Positions 19,225-30,879 of a DNA stretch of 64,000 nt are shown one piece after another. The notes beneath the pieces were generated by a model. The model was not told where the DNA came from, made no database searches, and saw only the letters and a program-made list of their open reading frames with translations. The stretch is from Mesostigma viride. Taxonomy: Eukaryota; Streptophyta; Mesostigmatophyceae; Mesostigmatales; Mesostigmataceae. How positions within the stretch are numbered: the stretch's first letter is position 1; every line of letters starts with the position of its first letter. The stretch covers positions 62,001 through 126,000 of the forward strand of contig RPFO01001511.1 in NCBI GenBank assembly GCA_009746045.1. Direction: 5' to 3'. The translations under genes and the position numbers were made by a program.

Positions 19225-19357
19225 TTAGCATATTATACACGGATAAGATAGTCATTGAAAAAATGGCTTTGTATTTTCAATTTCAAGCCTCAAGGAGCCA
19301 ATTTTACCCCGACTAGGTTTTCCCCAGGTGTCAAATTGTCAAATTGTCAAAATTGTC

Positions 19358-20778
19358 GATCTAAATAGGAGGGGGGACATCCAGCCAAAACAGCACACTC
19401 AGTCGTGTGTCCGGCGCGGCACCTCCGGACGTGGAGCGGACTCCCAAAATGGGAAAAAATGTGTCCGGTGGCAGAATTTTGGCGACGGAGTGTACTCCTG
19501 TCGAAATTTTTAGGGCGGCGCGAAGAAAAATTTTGAGGAGCTAACTCCTCCCGCCGGTCCGGCGCCTGGTTTTAGGAAAGGAGTGCGCTCTGGTGATCCC
19601 GCTAGCTCGGTCAGGCGTTTGATTTTCCAGGTAAATAGGTGTACGTTTATTCCAAATATAGCCAATAGGTAATCCCTGCTAAGCCTAGGGTATCAAGATG
19701 TCAGTGGCTAAAACGGAGCCTTACTAGACCACGGAAGCCACTGGACTTCTAATGGGTTATCATTGGGCATGTGGGTAAAGATCCTGTTTTTGCCCATGAG
19801 GTCATGAAAGATCTCAAGTGGGCTGGGCTTATCCTGGTCCGCGCCAGGGTCCCAGATTTTGTTTTGTTCATTTGCAACCATCCAGTAGCGTCGCATGCCG
19901 GAGTTCCATAGGTAAATGAAGCGTGAGAGAACCCCAGCTTTGTCGAAAACTGTGCGCCTATTGAACACCACATCGTTTCGCACCGTCCAGATTGTATATA
20001 ACATGCATGTGCGGAGCCATATCCACGCTTGTTGTGAAAAGGTGAGCTCAAGGCCAGGGGTGCCAGTGATGCCAAAGATAATGGAGCGGGTAGACACCGG
20101 TATGATAGGCTCAGACGTCCAGGCTGCCCATAAACCAATCAACCAGGTCCAAACTCCCTGGAGGCTACACCATAAAAATCGGTGTTCCACAGTTTCAGTG
20201 GGGTTGGTACATAAACATGTAGCAGGGTGTTGAAATCGCCCTGCTCAGGCGTTTGATTTTAAGTGCAGGAGTCCGCTTTGGCCCTGCTGTACTTACAACT
20301 TACGCTGAGAACTTACCAAGTATTGGTTGATTCTAGGAAGACGAATCAACTTTCAGGCAGGCGTCAGGTTGTTGTTGTTGATTCTGACACCGGACCTGGC
20401 GTCAGGCATTTCCCGCCCGCTTGACGTCATTCTTGCAAGTTTCCGCCATTGCACCAACAACCAGCCTAAAGCCGGAGCACTGCAGTACAAAATGTTTAAT
20501 CATCATTGAACTGCTCCTACTTGGAGACTATGCTAATATTATCGCTTACTAAGAGCTTCTACTAAGAGATGCTACAAAAAGTGCCACGTGTCGTACAACC
20601 AACGTAGCACGTAGCACACTCCCAAAGTTGCCATTTTCGATCCGGCGCAGCCTTTTGGCTGACAGAGCGCACTCAGCCATTTTCACTTTGGCTGGCGCCG
20701 GGCGGCGTGGTAGGCCAAACCAGGGAGTACGCTCATGTACGATTTTAGGGGGGGATGTCCCCCCTCCTATCTAAATCA
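19358..20778. mobile_element. TIR-bounded element (about 1.4 kb)
   Basis: GGAGGGGGGACATCC at about 19368-19382 is matched by its reverse complement at 20753-20767, and the match extends to 25 bp with two mismatches (ATCTAAATAGG against ATTTAGATAGG). Such terminal inverted repeats suggest a non-autonomous DNA transposon or MITE. No transposase frame is present. A target-site duplication could not be identified. A LINE fragment is nested inside. Confidence 0.5.
19626..20244 (-). mobile_element. LINE C-terminal fragment with 16-bp target-site duplication
   Basis: A minus-strand frame (19708 to about 20225) reads like the zinc-ribbon-like C-terminus of LINE reverse-transcriptase proteins. It runs CLCTNPTETVEHRFLWCSLQ, then GVWTWLIGLW, then LRTCMLYTIWTVRNDVVFNRR; compare the family pattern C..C...ET..H..W.C....VW and IW..RN..VF. 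Flanking direct repeats TCAGGCGTTTGATTTT at 19611-19626 and 20245-20260 look like a target-site duplication. The fragment is severely 5'-truncated, as expected for LINE insertion. Confidence 0.65.
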
Positions 20779-20784
20779 TTCAAG

Positions 20785-20870
20785 TCATAATTAATTAATT
20801 AATTAATTAATTAACTAATTAATTAATTAAACTCGTACTCCCATTGGGGAGTCACGGAGCATCAACCCCG
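20785..20870 (-). repeat. Class B LINE 3' end: ATTA tail and stem-loop
   Basis: On the minus strand, ATGCTCCGTGACTCCCC-AATGGGAGTACGAG is followed by a (TTAA)n tail at 20790-20830. The same module occurs at 28501, 36452 and 63547. Confidence 0.65.
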
Positions 20871-20940
20871 ATGGATGGATGGACATCTGGATGGATGGAT
20901 GGACATCTGGATGGATGGATGGATGGATGGATGGATGGAT
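20871..20940 (+). repeat. GGAT microsatellite
   Basis: (GGAT)n interrupted by GGACATCT. It abuts the class B stem-loop, as a CATC array does at 36411. Confidence 0.85.
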
Positions 20941-22149
20941 CACAACACCGCGAGCCCCGCCAAATTTTTACATAAATTATTGTCCGGAATTCGTCCGAGA
21001 TCTAGATTTTTCCCGCGCCACGACTGACGAAAACGACGAAAACACCCATGGCGGTCGAGCATGAGCTAGCGTTCTGAAACTTGCGTCATTGCAGCCGCTC
21101 GAGGTGTCAAAACGAAGCTTACATCACGGTTAATCCATGGAATAATTTTGGACTTATATACGCTGTGATTGCGACGCGGGCATTGAACGGGACAAAAAGT
21201 TTTTTTCACATCGGACCAGTTTTTCGCGAAACCCGGATTTCTCGGTGGTACGTGTCTCAAGGTCCTGGATACGGGAGGAAACGAAAATCCCGGCACGATA
21301 GCTCAGCTTGTTCGTTATAATATTCCCGAAAACGTTAGTGTTTTCGTTTTTTGAGTTTCGCTTTTAATTGTCCGGCATTGACGTGAATAAATATGGGGGT
21401 GCGAAATCCGTCTGTTACTTGCTTCATGCAATGCATATCTTTGTCGTCAGATAATCAGCTCTTTAGGCTATGCCCGACCTTCCTATACTGCCAGCCTGCG
21501 GCAATGAGCCAGCAGAAGATATGGCGTGCCCAAGATTCCGCGCTAAGGCCGCTAATGGTCTTCCGGATGTGCAGTAAGTGCGGTAAAAGCTGCGAAAATT
21601 GCTTATAATGCCTGTAGGAAGCTGTTTGCGACAGTGTTTTCCAAGCGAGTTCATTGTTCTTTTGACGCCAGATACAAAAGGCAAAGGGGGGCATCGTTTT
21701 TATTAGTCGGCAGTGCGGTTTCGAGATGTGATGAGTCGGGCAGACGACCTCGCCACGACACGCTCGGCCCAAGCTTCGCATATCCCGGCAGCCATAAAGA
21801 AGCGCAGATTAAGCGAGGTGAGCGAGCCAGAGGGCCCAGAATCGTTGCTAACGCAAGGCAGCTTCTGAAAGGGTAGAAAGCTGGATTGTTAAGACTTTCT
21901 CAAGAGCATGGTGCAGTGGTTATTGCCACCTTGTCCAGAGATTTGCCCTTGTCTTTCTGATTTAAAGACTGTTTTAAAGAGGGATGGGAGAACGTTTCCA
22001 ACGTTGTTGCTTATTCATTACTGTGAAGAAAGAGCCTTTTCAGTTGCTGACAATGAGATGGAAGCTGTCTCATGCAAATTAACCAGGCAATGCAAGTGAT
22101 GCAAGGTGAGGCCATGCATGGCTGATATTGCCTTCATGCGTGAGTTGAG
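20941..22149. other. No gene recognised
   Basis: Short frames only. A 108-codon minus frame (21455-21781) with a Trp/His-rich composition has no recognised motif and is not called. Confidence 0.4.
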
Positions 22150-23400
22150 CAGGAGACTGGCTGGGTGTGTGGCTGGCTAGGTGAGCGGGGCGTGTATGGG
22201 GTGTTGCAATGGTGAGGGCATGCGAGGCGGGCACATGCCTGGCTGGTTTGGGTGTTGGGTAGTTAGGTGGTTCGGTGTTTGTGTTGTTGAGCGGTTAGGT
22301 GGTTAGGTGGTTAGGTGGTTGTATAGCTGGGTGATTGGTTGTTTGGTTGTTTGGTTGCCCAGAGAGCCTTGGGTGGGAGGCTTGGGCTATAGATGCTTCA
22401 AGGGATGCCTTGTGGGTGGGTTCAATGGCAGGTGGGTGGCTGATAGGTGGATGCCTCGGTAAATGGCTGGCTGCGTAGGTGGGAGCACAGGCAGTTGGAG
22501 AGGGTGGGTGGGTGGCTGGCTGGTCATGGTGGGTGGATGAGTGCAAGGGCGGTCGGTTATTGGCAGATGCCCAGGTGGCTGGGTGATGATAGGCTTTGGG
22601 GACTTTGAAGTAGGTGGTTTGTTGGATGCATGAGTGAAACAACTGCACGTTTTTGAGGGTGGTGGGTTGGTGGTTGGTTGGTTAGGGATGTGTGTGTGTG
22701 TGTGGGTTGGTGGGTGGGCCATTGGTGGTTGGTGGCTGGTGGATGTGTAGATGACTAGATGTGGGTGGGTGGGCGAAGGGACGGGTAGATGGACGGGTGG
22801 GCGCACAGATATGGATGCGTGGATGGGTTTATGGTTGGGACCGACTCACCTATCGCGGGTGAAGGGCTGTGCAGGTTTGGGGTGAGGTAGGTGCCGGGGT
22901 GCTGGCTGAGAAAATGCATGTGTGGGTGGGTCAGTGGGTGGGTCAGTGGGTGGGTCAGTGGGTATAAGGGTGTGGGGGCAGTGAGTGGTTGAGTGGGTAG
23001 GTGCGTGGGTGGGTCAACTGTGGGTGGCCGGACGGGTGCATATGGGGCCAGCTGGCTGGGTGTTTAGGTGGTTGGGTGGTTGGGTGGTTGGCTCATTGGA
23101 TGGGGGAATGCCTGCTTATTACCTAGTTGGTGTGTGGGTTGCGCAGGTGCCTTGGTGGGTGGGTGGATGTCCAAGTGGGTTGGTAGGTGGTTGAGTGCCT
23201 AGGTGCACGCATGGTTGTATAAGTTGGGTAAGCACGTGCGCGGCTGGCTGGGTGGGTGGGTCACTGGGTGGGAGGACAGGTGGCTGTCTGGGTGCACGGG
23301 CGCGCGAGTGTGTGAGCAGTTGTGTGGGTGGGTGGCCAGGTGGCTGCATGGGTGGGCGACTGCATGGGTGGCTTGGTGTGCACAAAGTGCAAGAGATGGA
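22150..23400 (+). repeat. GT-rich, strand-asymmetric degenerate repeat tract
   Basis: About 1.25 kb rich in GGTGGGTGG, GGTTGGTTGG and TGGCTGGCTGGGTG on the plus strand, with few C tracts. It is a degenerate short tandem repeat with no unit longer than about 12 bp. Several GGG runs could form G-quadruplexes. Long frames on both strands here are products of the repeat. Confidence 0.75.
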
Positions 23401-23663
23401 GACATGGGATATGCCAATGCCATATCATGTGAGCATACGTGGATGCCAGGTGACATGTGCCAGCGTTGGGGTCACTGCACCTTGCTATGCTCGCTCGGCA
23501 TATTCTCGACATGTATTACTGTACACGTAGTGTATATCATGCATGGTGGGTGTTGGTAGCATTCAAATGGCTGTGTTAGTGATGTGGCATATATTATTCA
23601 CCTTTCCTTCCCATTTTGCAATGTGCCAAGTAGTTTAGAGGCATGGTATCATGGGGTATACAT

Positions 23664-23706
23664 ATCAAAGAGACAACCAGCGCAGGCCAGAAATCGGGAG
23701 AATGGG
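23664..23706 (+). repeat. SINE-like family, 5' fragment
   Basis: GAGACAACCAGCGCAGGCCA and the following GAAATCGGGAGAAT match the start of the family member at 42092. Confidence 0.7.
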
Positions 23707-24460
23707 GTATACATATGGACATGCGCTGCATCACAGCTTTGTGGCATACTGGCAATGCCTACCTTACATGATGGATTCTGCTAGCAATGGTCGCCACTCA
23801 GGCATTCACATGCACCAAGTTTTTGCACACTGTTTGTACTAGTCATTCTTGAGTTGCCTGCAAAGATTTAAATGATGTGCCCCAGCTTGGAGAATGTTTT
23901 GGTGGTTAATGTTGTTAAAATTATGAGTAAAAAAGCAAAAAATGGTGACAATTGCTGGCAAATGTCACCATTTTGGGCTCTGCATGATCTGAATTTTTGC
24001 TCATGACTTGTTGAGACCTTGCTTCAGGTGCTGGCATGATGGCAATAAGTTTTGGTGGCATTCTGACATTATTTGGGTTAAATATTGATTTAAAATGGCC
24101 ATTAATGACAAATGCTAGCAAACGTTTGCTAGCATTTGTCACCAACTAGGGCCCCAAAGGGCGTAGAACTTTGTACAAGGTCAGAACAACTATTATTCAT
24201 CACCACTGCAAAGTTACAGCATAATCTGATATCAACTATTATTTCTATGCCAGTGCAAGTGGTTTAGGTGGCCAGTTTTGGCCTTAAATCTGGAGTTAAC
24301 TTAAGCAGGGAGTACCATGTAAACTTAACATTTTGACTCAACTACTCCACCACTAGCCAGACACATCCCGGGGAGTGGTGGGATCCAATCCTAGGTCAAT
24401 CTGACAATAACCTTGCCATGGGCCATAATTTATGTAAAAAAAAGGCCATTTCAAGGTGTT
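23707..24460. other. No gene recognised
   Basis: AT-rich non-coding sequence. GCTAGCAAACGTTTGCTAGC at about 24112-24131 is a perfect 20-bp palindrome, and AATGGTGACA / TGTCACCATT form a second inverted pair at about 23940-23974. Confidence 0.45.
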
Positions 24461-24525
24461 GTGATGGATGGATGGATGGATGGATGGATGGATGGATGGA
24501 TGGATGGATGGATGGATGGATGGAT
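24461..24525 (+). repeat. GGAT microsatellite
   Basis: (GGAT)n, about 16 units. Confidence 0.95.
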
Positions 24526-24526
24526 G

Positions 24527-26674
24527 TCGCGTTTGCGTGCCATTATATCCTAGCCTATCACTTGGAAGGCATATCCATAGCAATAGAGTACTCTTGTGTG
24601 TGATCCACTATATCAACCACCGTCATCTTATCAACCATCGTCATGGCAACGACATGCAACCACTCACGGGGGCTGCTCCGGGCTGTTCGAGAAGTTTAAC
24701 CCCATGAAGACAACAAACTAGTTGTGAGGGAGAGAAACGAGCGAACAACGACCACCATGGCCGCTGCGCTGCTCCTAAATACCTCCAAAAATCCCGGCAT
24801 CCATGCGCTGTCGCATTTGCCAGCAAGCCGCCTGACGTGCAGTTAGACTGCCAGCAAAATGCAGAGCAAGTCTGTTCGACAACCACGTGCGAGCCAGCAC
24901 ACCGCACACTACGATCTGCGTATCTAGCTTTGTCAGATGGACTGAACATCATTCCGTCTGAACAATACAAAAGATTCATAACTGCCAAATGTCACGCACC
25001 GGAATATTGCGCAAGCCACCAAGGCTTTGCGCCCCAAAGTCTTGCGCCTGAACCTAAGTCAGGTCACCTAAGACTGTCACTCTAGAAATTCAGGCCTTTC
25101 CGGCGCGGCGCTCCACACCGGCCCAAGGAACAAAGCCTGCGGCCTACTGAATCGGAACCAACCAAACGTCGGTAACGATTCCGAACCGCGTAACTTCTTG
25201 AGTGCACGGACGTAAATGATCACGGACGTGACAGCTGTCGCGTTTGCGTGCCATTATATCCTAGCCTATCACTTGGAAGGCATATCCATAGCAATAGAGT
25301 ACTCTTGTGTGTGATCCACTATATTCCCCCCCACTTTTTAGCTCGAAAAAATGAAGAGCCAAAAAGTCAAAAAGAGGATCACATAGGGAAAAAAAAATTC
25401 CCACGACAGGACCACACATGCTTTTCAAATAGGCTAAGCAATAACCTCTTCAGTGCTTTTTCAAGGATAAGCATAATCCTCTTCATGGCTTTTTCAAGGA
25501 TAAGCCTAATCCTCTTCATAGCTTTTTAAAGGATAAGCTTAATCCTCTTCCAAGTGCTTGATTCTGCAAGCAGCTTGGGTATATCTCCGGCTCAGGCTGT
25601 CCGAACTGAACCCGCCAAGGGTTGTTCGCTCGTTTAAATTATGTGGAAATGATAGGTGTGGTCCTTGACGGCACCACCACCTTCATGACAGGCAGCGCAG
25701 CCAGCCGATATTTATATTATGAAGATTGCAATAATGCTTTATGATGAAAGCAATGCCCAAACCATTCATTCCATAACATTTGACAAATTACAATGAATGC
25801 CGAGTTGTGCTGCCGCAACTGTAAGAGTAACTACATATCCTTGAGACCCATCGAAATCACCACAGACCGACCATGACGCCACTGTGGCGCAACAGTGTTT
25901 ACTTACGTCATAATCTATATCAACTGTGTGACTCTGCGCTCATGTCCCAGTTACTGGCACACTGGCCAACGACGAACCGGCCCTTTCCCGGGACTGTTCC
26001 CGGGTCAGCAGAACGTTTCTCGTCCACAATGCCAACAACATCCCAACCGGATCAAACCATTGTCAATCTTATCAACCATCGTCATGGCAACGACATGCAA
26101 CCACTCACGGGGGCTGCTCCGGGCTGTTCGAGAAGTTTAACCCCATGAAGACAACAAACTAGTTGTGAGGGAGAGAAACGAGCGAACAACGACCACCATG
26201 GCCGCTGCGCTGCTCCTAAATACCTCCAAAAATCCCGGCATCCATGCGCTGTCGCATTTGCCAGCAAGCCGCCTGACGTGCAGTTAGACTGCCAGCAAAA
26301 TGCAGAGCAAGTCTGTTCGACAACCACGTGCGAGCCAGCACACCGCACACTACGATCTGCGTATCTAGCTTTGTCAGATGGACTGAACATCATTCCGTCT
26401 GAACAATACAAAAGATTCATAACTGCCAAATGTCACGCACCGGAATATTGCGCAAGCCACCAAGGCTTTGCGCCCCAAAGTCTTGCGCCTGAACCTAAGT
26501 CAGGTCACCTAAGACTGTCACTCTAGAAATTCAGGCCTTTCCGGCGCGGCGCTCCACACCGGCCCAAGGAACAAAGCCTGCGGCCTACTGAATCGGAACC
26601 AACCAAACGTCGGTAACGATTCCGAACCGCGTAACTTCTTGAGTGCACGGACGTAAATGATCACGGACGTGACA
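24527..26674 (+). repeat. Duplicated block: 608-bp and 88-bp direct repeats
   Basis: An 88-bp unit (24527-24614) recurs at 25238-25325. A 608-bp unit (24626-25233) recurs at 26067-26674, offset 1441 bp, with no difference seen by eye. The order is GGAT array, short unit, long unit, short unit, unique 740 bp, long unit, GGAT array. Each long unit contains identical open frames on both strands, including a 115-codon minus frame, without recognised domains. The near identity indicates recent duplication. The layout superficially resembles an LTR element, but the ends lack TG..CA termini. Confidence 0.8.
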
Positions 26675-26862
26675 TGGATGGATGGATGGATGGATGGATG
26701 GATGGATGGATGGATGGATGGATGGATGGATGGATGGATGGATGGATGGATGGATGGATGGATGGATGGATGGATGGATGGATGGATGGATGGATGGATG
26801 GATGGATGGATGGATGGATGGATGGATGGATGGATGGATGGATGGATGGATGGATGGATGGG
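26674..26862 (+). repeat. Long GGAT microsatellite
   Basis: About 47 uninterrupted GGAT units, immediately after the second 608-bp repeat. The MDGW/HPSI-coding frames over it are artefacts. Confidence 0.97.
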
Positions 26863-27219
26863 TACACGCAATCCTACCATGCAGTATAAACTATCTATCT
26901 ACAAAACAATCCTATTCTATATCTATGATGCTCGCGACCCTAGGGGTCGTGGCTAGCATGCCTCACTCGTTTGCAAACACGTGCGCACCTTCCCCACTGC
27001 AGGGGCCGGCTTGTTGTCCTCTATGACGTGGGCCCACTTGGCCTTGTCCATCATCTTTTTCCAAATCACGTAGAGGCCTAGCCCCCCCATGTCCTCTACG
27101 AGCTGTTCTTTGAAGGTGCGGGCCTTGCGGCGTCTAACCTGGCTGGGCCCGGCCCGGCCACGTGAGGAGGTGCCGGCCCGGCTGCATGGGCGGGGCGCAG
27201 CCCTGCAGATGGGCCACGT

Positions 27220-28253
27220 GAGGTGTCTATACCTGGTTGGTACGAGCTAAGTGCCTTACTACTACTGTTGCTGCCGCCATCGACATCACCGCCAGGCAAG
27301 TCGCCAATACCTGCTTCAGCCCTCCGCTCCCTCCACGCTGCCCTCAACCCTAGCTGTCCACGACCACCTCGCCACCCACCACGCCCATTCCACACATGCC
27401 GACCGACCTCCATCCACTCCGCCATCACCCACATTGCAGCAGGACTGCAGCAGCAGCAGCAGCAGCTCCTCCACCAGCTCCAGCAACAACTTGCCGCCTC
27501 CATAACCGGTACCCCTGCCAAGGCCACCTATGCCGCCACGCTTTAGAACCCTACGGAGCTCATCAACGAAATCAAAACAGCCGTCAAGGCCAGCACACGG
27601 GATGCTATGCACGCCACCCATTCGCTCATGCAGTATTGTGGTACGTGGCGTCCCCTCGAACGTCAACGATGCACGCCTGGCCACCTACCTCCGGGGCGAC
27701 CCCTTCCTGTGGAAGCTCGGCGTGGCCCAAAGCGTCGTCATTAAAACGGCACGCCGGCTCGGCGGCCCCATGCACCGCCCCCGTCTTGGTGGAATTCCTC
27801 CGCAAGGAGGACAAACTGCAGGTGCAGAAGGCCCGCCGGAACCTCCACGATACCCAACTGAGCATGGACGATTCCTTTACCCCAGAGCAGCTTGAGGCCC
27901 GGTCTGCCGCCCTGAACCGGCTAGCTGGAGGTCCACCAGGCACGGGCAGCCAAGCAGGCCAACCCGCAACAACGGTGCAGCATCTATGCCCGCCTCTTTA
28001 TAATGGCGTCTTCATCGTCCGCATTAACGGCCAGGACCTTCCTCCAATGACGGCGACCCCCATGGATACCGCCGTGCCAGCGCCGGCAGCCCCCTGCTCG
28101 GCCCCCGCCGTCACCGCCATGGCCACCGGCATCGACGGTCACCTGCTCCCCAGCACGTGTGGGGATCCGCCGGCCGGGGGCAACTTCAGCTCAGGTATGG
28201 CTGCCAGGCTTGGCCGTCCCCCTAATAAGTTAGTTCGCTTTGCACCTCAGTGA
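27220..28253 (+). pseudogene. LINE ORF1-like protein, second family
   Basis: Three frames read in succession. 27223-27546 has a Gln-rich coiled-coil-like segment (IAAGLQQQQQQLLHQLQQQL). 27600-27770 has IVVRGVPSNVNDARLATYL, which resembles an RNA-recognition strand-helix. 27740-28253 has PVLVEFLRKEDKLQVQKARR followed by NLHDTQLSMDDSFTPEQLEA. That order matches the general plan of LINE ORF1 proteins (coiled coil, RNA-binding domain, basic C-terminal domain) and parallels the half-LINEs at 3.8-11 kb, but the sequence is clearly different. At least two frameshifts are present. The element ends before the class B module at 28501, which belongs to the neighbour on the other strand. Confidence 0.55.
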
Positions 28254-28494
28254 GCCGGAGCGCTGCAAACCCTCCTCAACTTAATTAATGTCGACGCTCG
28301 CGGCCCCGCGGCTCCGCAGCTCTAGCAGTGGGATCTGCCTAACTCCCCTTCCCGCCCCTTTGCCTTTGCAGCCCTAGCTCGGGCTGTCGGAGAGAGAGCA
28401 ACGGGTCGGCAGTGAGCTAGGTTCGCCCCGCCTTGCGCCGCCTCGCGCCGTTCACCGAGCTCGAGCTGACCACCGCCGCCAATTCTCAATTAAT

Positions 28495-30165
28495 AATTCT
28501 ACTCGTGCTCCCGTTGGGGAGTCACGGAGCACCGAAGTGCTTTTAATCCCTGTGTGTGCACAACAGGAGAAAGGGCAGAGACCCCCAGTCTCCTTCATGC
28601 CAAAGTCATGCCACAGCTGCATTCGGGCGCGCGCTAAACGGACACGCTAACGATCCGGCACTGATCTGTGGGTGCAATAAGACCCATGTGAGCATGGCAT
28701 AACAAGGGAGCGTGGGCAAGTCCTGGACATGTCCTGAATCTGGTCATAGCCAGGACGTAGCATGGCTGTACAAGGACTAAGCTAAGGCTATGGCTGGTTG
28801 TATACCGTGCATGAGCGATGCACGTGACTAGGTATGTTGGCACAGCTAGGCAAACATTCCATTAAGCATGGCTGCCATGGAGGCAGTGACTACTGAGGGA
28901 TACAAGCTAGGGCTATCTATTAGCTAATCTAGCCCGCGGGGGGCGTCCACATCTTGTGGTTGATCATCAGGTCCCCGCCCCTCCAGTACACCTTGGGCTT
29001 CTGGGGGTCCTGCTCAGTTGTGGCGGAGGTATTCCGGCCACAGGTCGCGTCGCTGCTGCTGCTGAGCGGGGCCGGTCAGGTCGTCCAGCGTCCAGGTGAG
29101 GTCGTGCAACCGCTTGCGACGGGAGAGGAACCGCTGCTTGTCCTCACGGGAGGCGGGAAGGTGAGCAGGACTGCATGCATGGTGGGGGAGCCGCCTTGTC
29201 CCGTGAGTGGGGAAGGCGGTGACACCCACGCAGTTCTACCTCACCTACCATGCAGGCCCATGAGGGTAAGGAGCTGGCCCAAGTTGAGCTCGTCAGCAAG
29301 GGAGGTTGACGTCTCACCTGGCTGCTGGGGGAAACGACGCAGCACCACTCGGCACTCGCGGCGAGCGCGGTCGGTGACCTCCCGTTGCTGGGCCTGGCGA
29401 AGTCGGGTCTAGCTCCAGCTCCTGGAGCTTCGTGGCGATGGCGTCGGTGGTGGAGGCGGTCGCTGTCCGCAGCAGGTCCGCGTAGGAGTGCGGTGGGAGG
29501 TTGCCAGCATCCTGCCGGGGTGGCTGGGATGCAATGGTGCATGGCCGTCTGCTCTGCTATCTTTGGCCGGACCTGTGTGGCCAGGGCCTCGGTGTGGGCG
29601 GTGATGGCCTCAAGCTTCTTCATGAGCACGCCACACTTGCCCTCCACCCGACCTGGGACCTGTGTGGCCAGGGCCTCGGTGTGGGCGGTGATGGCCTCAA
29701 GCTTCTTCATGAGCACGCCGCACTTGCCCTCCACCTGGTTGAGGCGAGAGACAAGTGCATGCAGCATGCGTTTCCGAAGCCTGCGCCGCGGTGTGTAGCG
29801 CCGTGAACTGGGGTTGTAGCTTGTGGACGACCCGGGTTTCCACAATTTGGAGATCGGGGCCTCGACCGTGTTGAGCGTGGTGTTCAGCGATGTTAGCTTC
29901 TCGGCCAGCGGCCAGGTCACGTGCTCGATCGATCCTCCAGTGCTCACGGCTGCGCGGATGTCATCCTTGCAGAGGGAGGGAGCCGATGGCGGGCTGCCGG
30001 CTGTGCGGCGGCGGGGGCGCTGAGCGCTCTGCCGAGGTCGCCGAGGCTGCGCTGGTAGTGGCTGGTCAAGATAAACAGGCGTTGGCGTGGTTCGTCATAA
30101 GTGTAGATCGAGCCAGGACGTGTCGCGGTAGTCGATAGCCGCCCGGCCCCCCTTCGGGGCCACAA
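28495..30165 (-). mobile_element. Half-LINE, class B 3' end
   Basis: A minus-strand unit with an ORF1-like frame (about 30100-29014), a 3' untranslated region rich in CATG/TAGC words (28940-28540) and the class B stem-loop at 28501-28532. A short tail AGAATTATTAATTG follows on the minus strand. No reverse transcriptase is included. It abuts the class B LINE reverse-transcriptase pseudogene in head-to-head orientation at about 30165. Confidence 0.6.
29014..29947 (-). pseudogene. ORF1-like protein with duplicated coiled-coil segment
   Basis: The frame 29947-29144 carries two tandem copies of a 29-residue segment containing GKCGVLMKKLEAITAHTEAL. They arise from an 87-bp duplication at about 29579-29735. 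The C-terminal block lies in another frame (29229-29014): FLSRRKRLHDLTWTLDDL, then AQQQQRRDLWPEYLRHN. These align with FLRRRKRLENTPFTVDDDL and LAQQQRRRELWPTYL of the class A half-LINEs, so the two ORF1 families are related at the C-terminus. Frame breaks show decay. Confidence 0.6.
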
Positions 30166-30853
30166 AGAGCTTCCGTTCCTGTGCGAGGAACTGGAGGACC
30201 TCGACGACTTCCTGCGACTCCGCTTCTACGCCGCCGTTGTCCCTGACCAGCTCCCCGCCCCGGTGATTAAGCTGACAGCGCTCACGGGGTTCCTGCTTGA
30301 CGTCTGCAACCGGATCCTGCTTGCCGACGCACCGCCGATCGGATTCCTGAGTGGCAGCACAGCTACCATATTATGCTGTACAAAAACAAAGGTTCCCCTG
30401 ACGACCCCGCCAACTACCGAGGAGTCTGCATCAGTCCAGAGCGCCGCACCCAAATTGTTCATGCGCATGATCGATCCTCAACTGCCTTCGTTCTGCTCTC
30501 GACCGTCACCGAGGGGAAAGTCAAATGCGGGGCGTTCGTCCTGGGCGCAGCACCGTCATGGCCATCTTCGTCGCGCGTCGCCTCTTCGAGGCCGGGAATC
30601 GCTCTCCTGCAACCTGGTGAGTTTCCCGCCATCCTGATCTTCGTCGACTTCATCAAGGCTAAGTTTTGATTCTGTCCTCTGGGACGCTCTATGGTCTGTC
30701 CTTGCTTGCGCTCGCGTCTCCACTCCCCTCGGATTACCGTCATCCGCACGCTGTATGAGGGGTCGACCACTTCGGTGCGCACTCAACACGGCTTTACCCC
30801 GCCATGCCCACTGCAGACCGGCCAGTCTGGCAGGGTTGCGTCCTGCCGCCGTA
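30166..30853 (+). pseudogene. LINE reverse-transcriptase pseudogene, 5' part
   Basis: Decayed copy of a LINE A-related reverse transcriptase. LEDLDDFLRLRFYAAVVPDQ matches LEELDGALARLRYDAAVGAD of LINE A. LLDVCNRILLADAPP, NYRGVCIS, IFVDFIKA and WQGCVLPPY follow in different frames. It is interrupted after the codons for QGCVLPPY by the CACTA element at 30854 and continues at 35259. Confidence 0.75.
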
Positions 30854-30879
30854 CACTAGGAACTCGGCTTTGAGAATGG

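Noticed and set aside
24626-26674. LTR retrotransposon reading of the 608-bp direct repeats
   Set aside because: No TG..CA ends, no primer-binding or polypurine site, no flanking target duplication, and the extra 88-bp repeats do not fit.
26657-27026. Long frames coding MDGW or HPSI repeats
   Set aside because: They are translations of the GGAT microsatellite.
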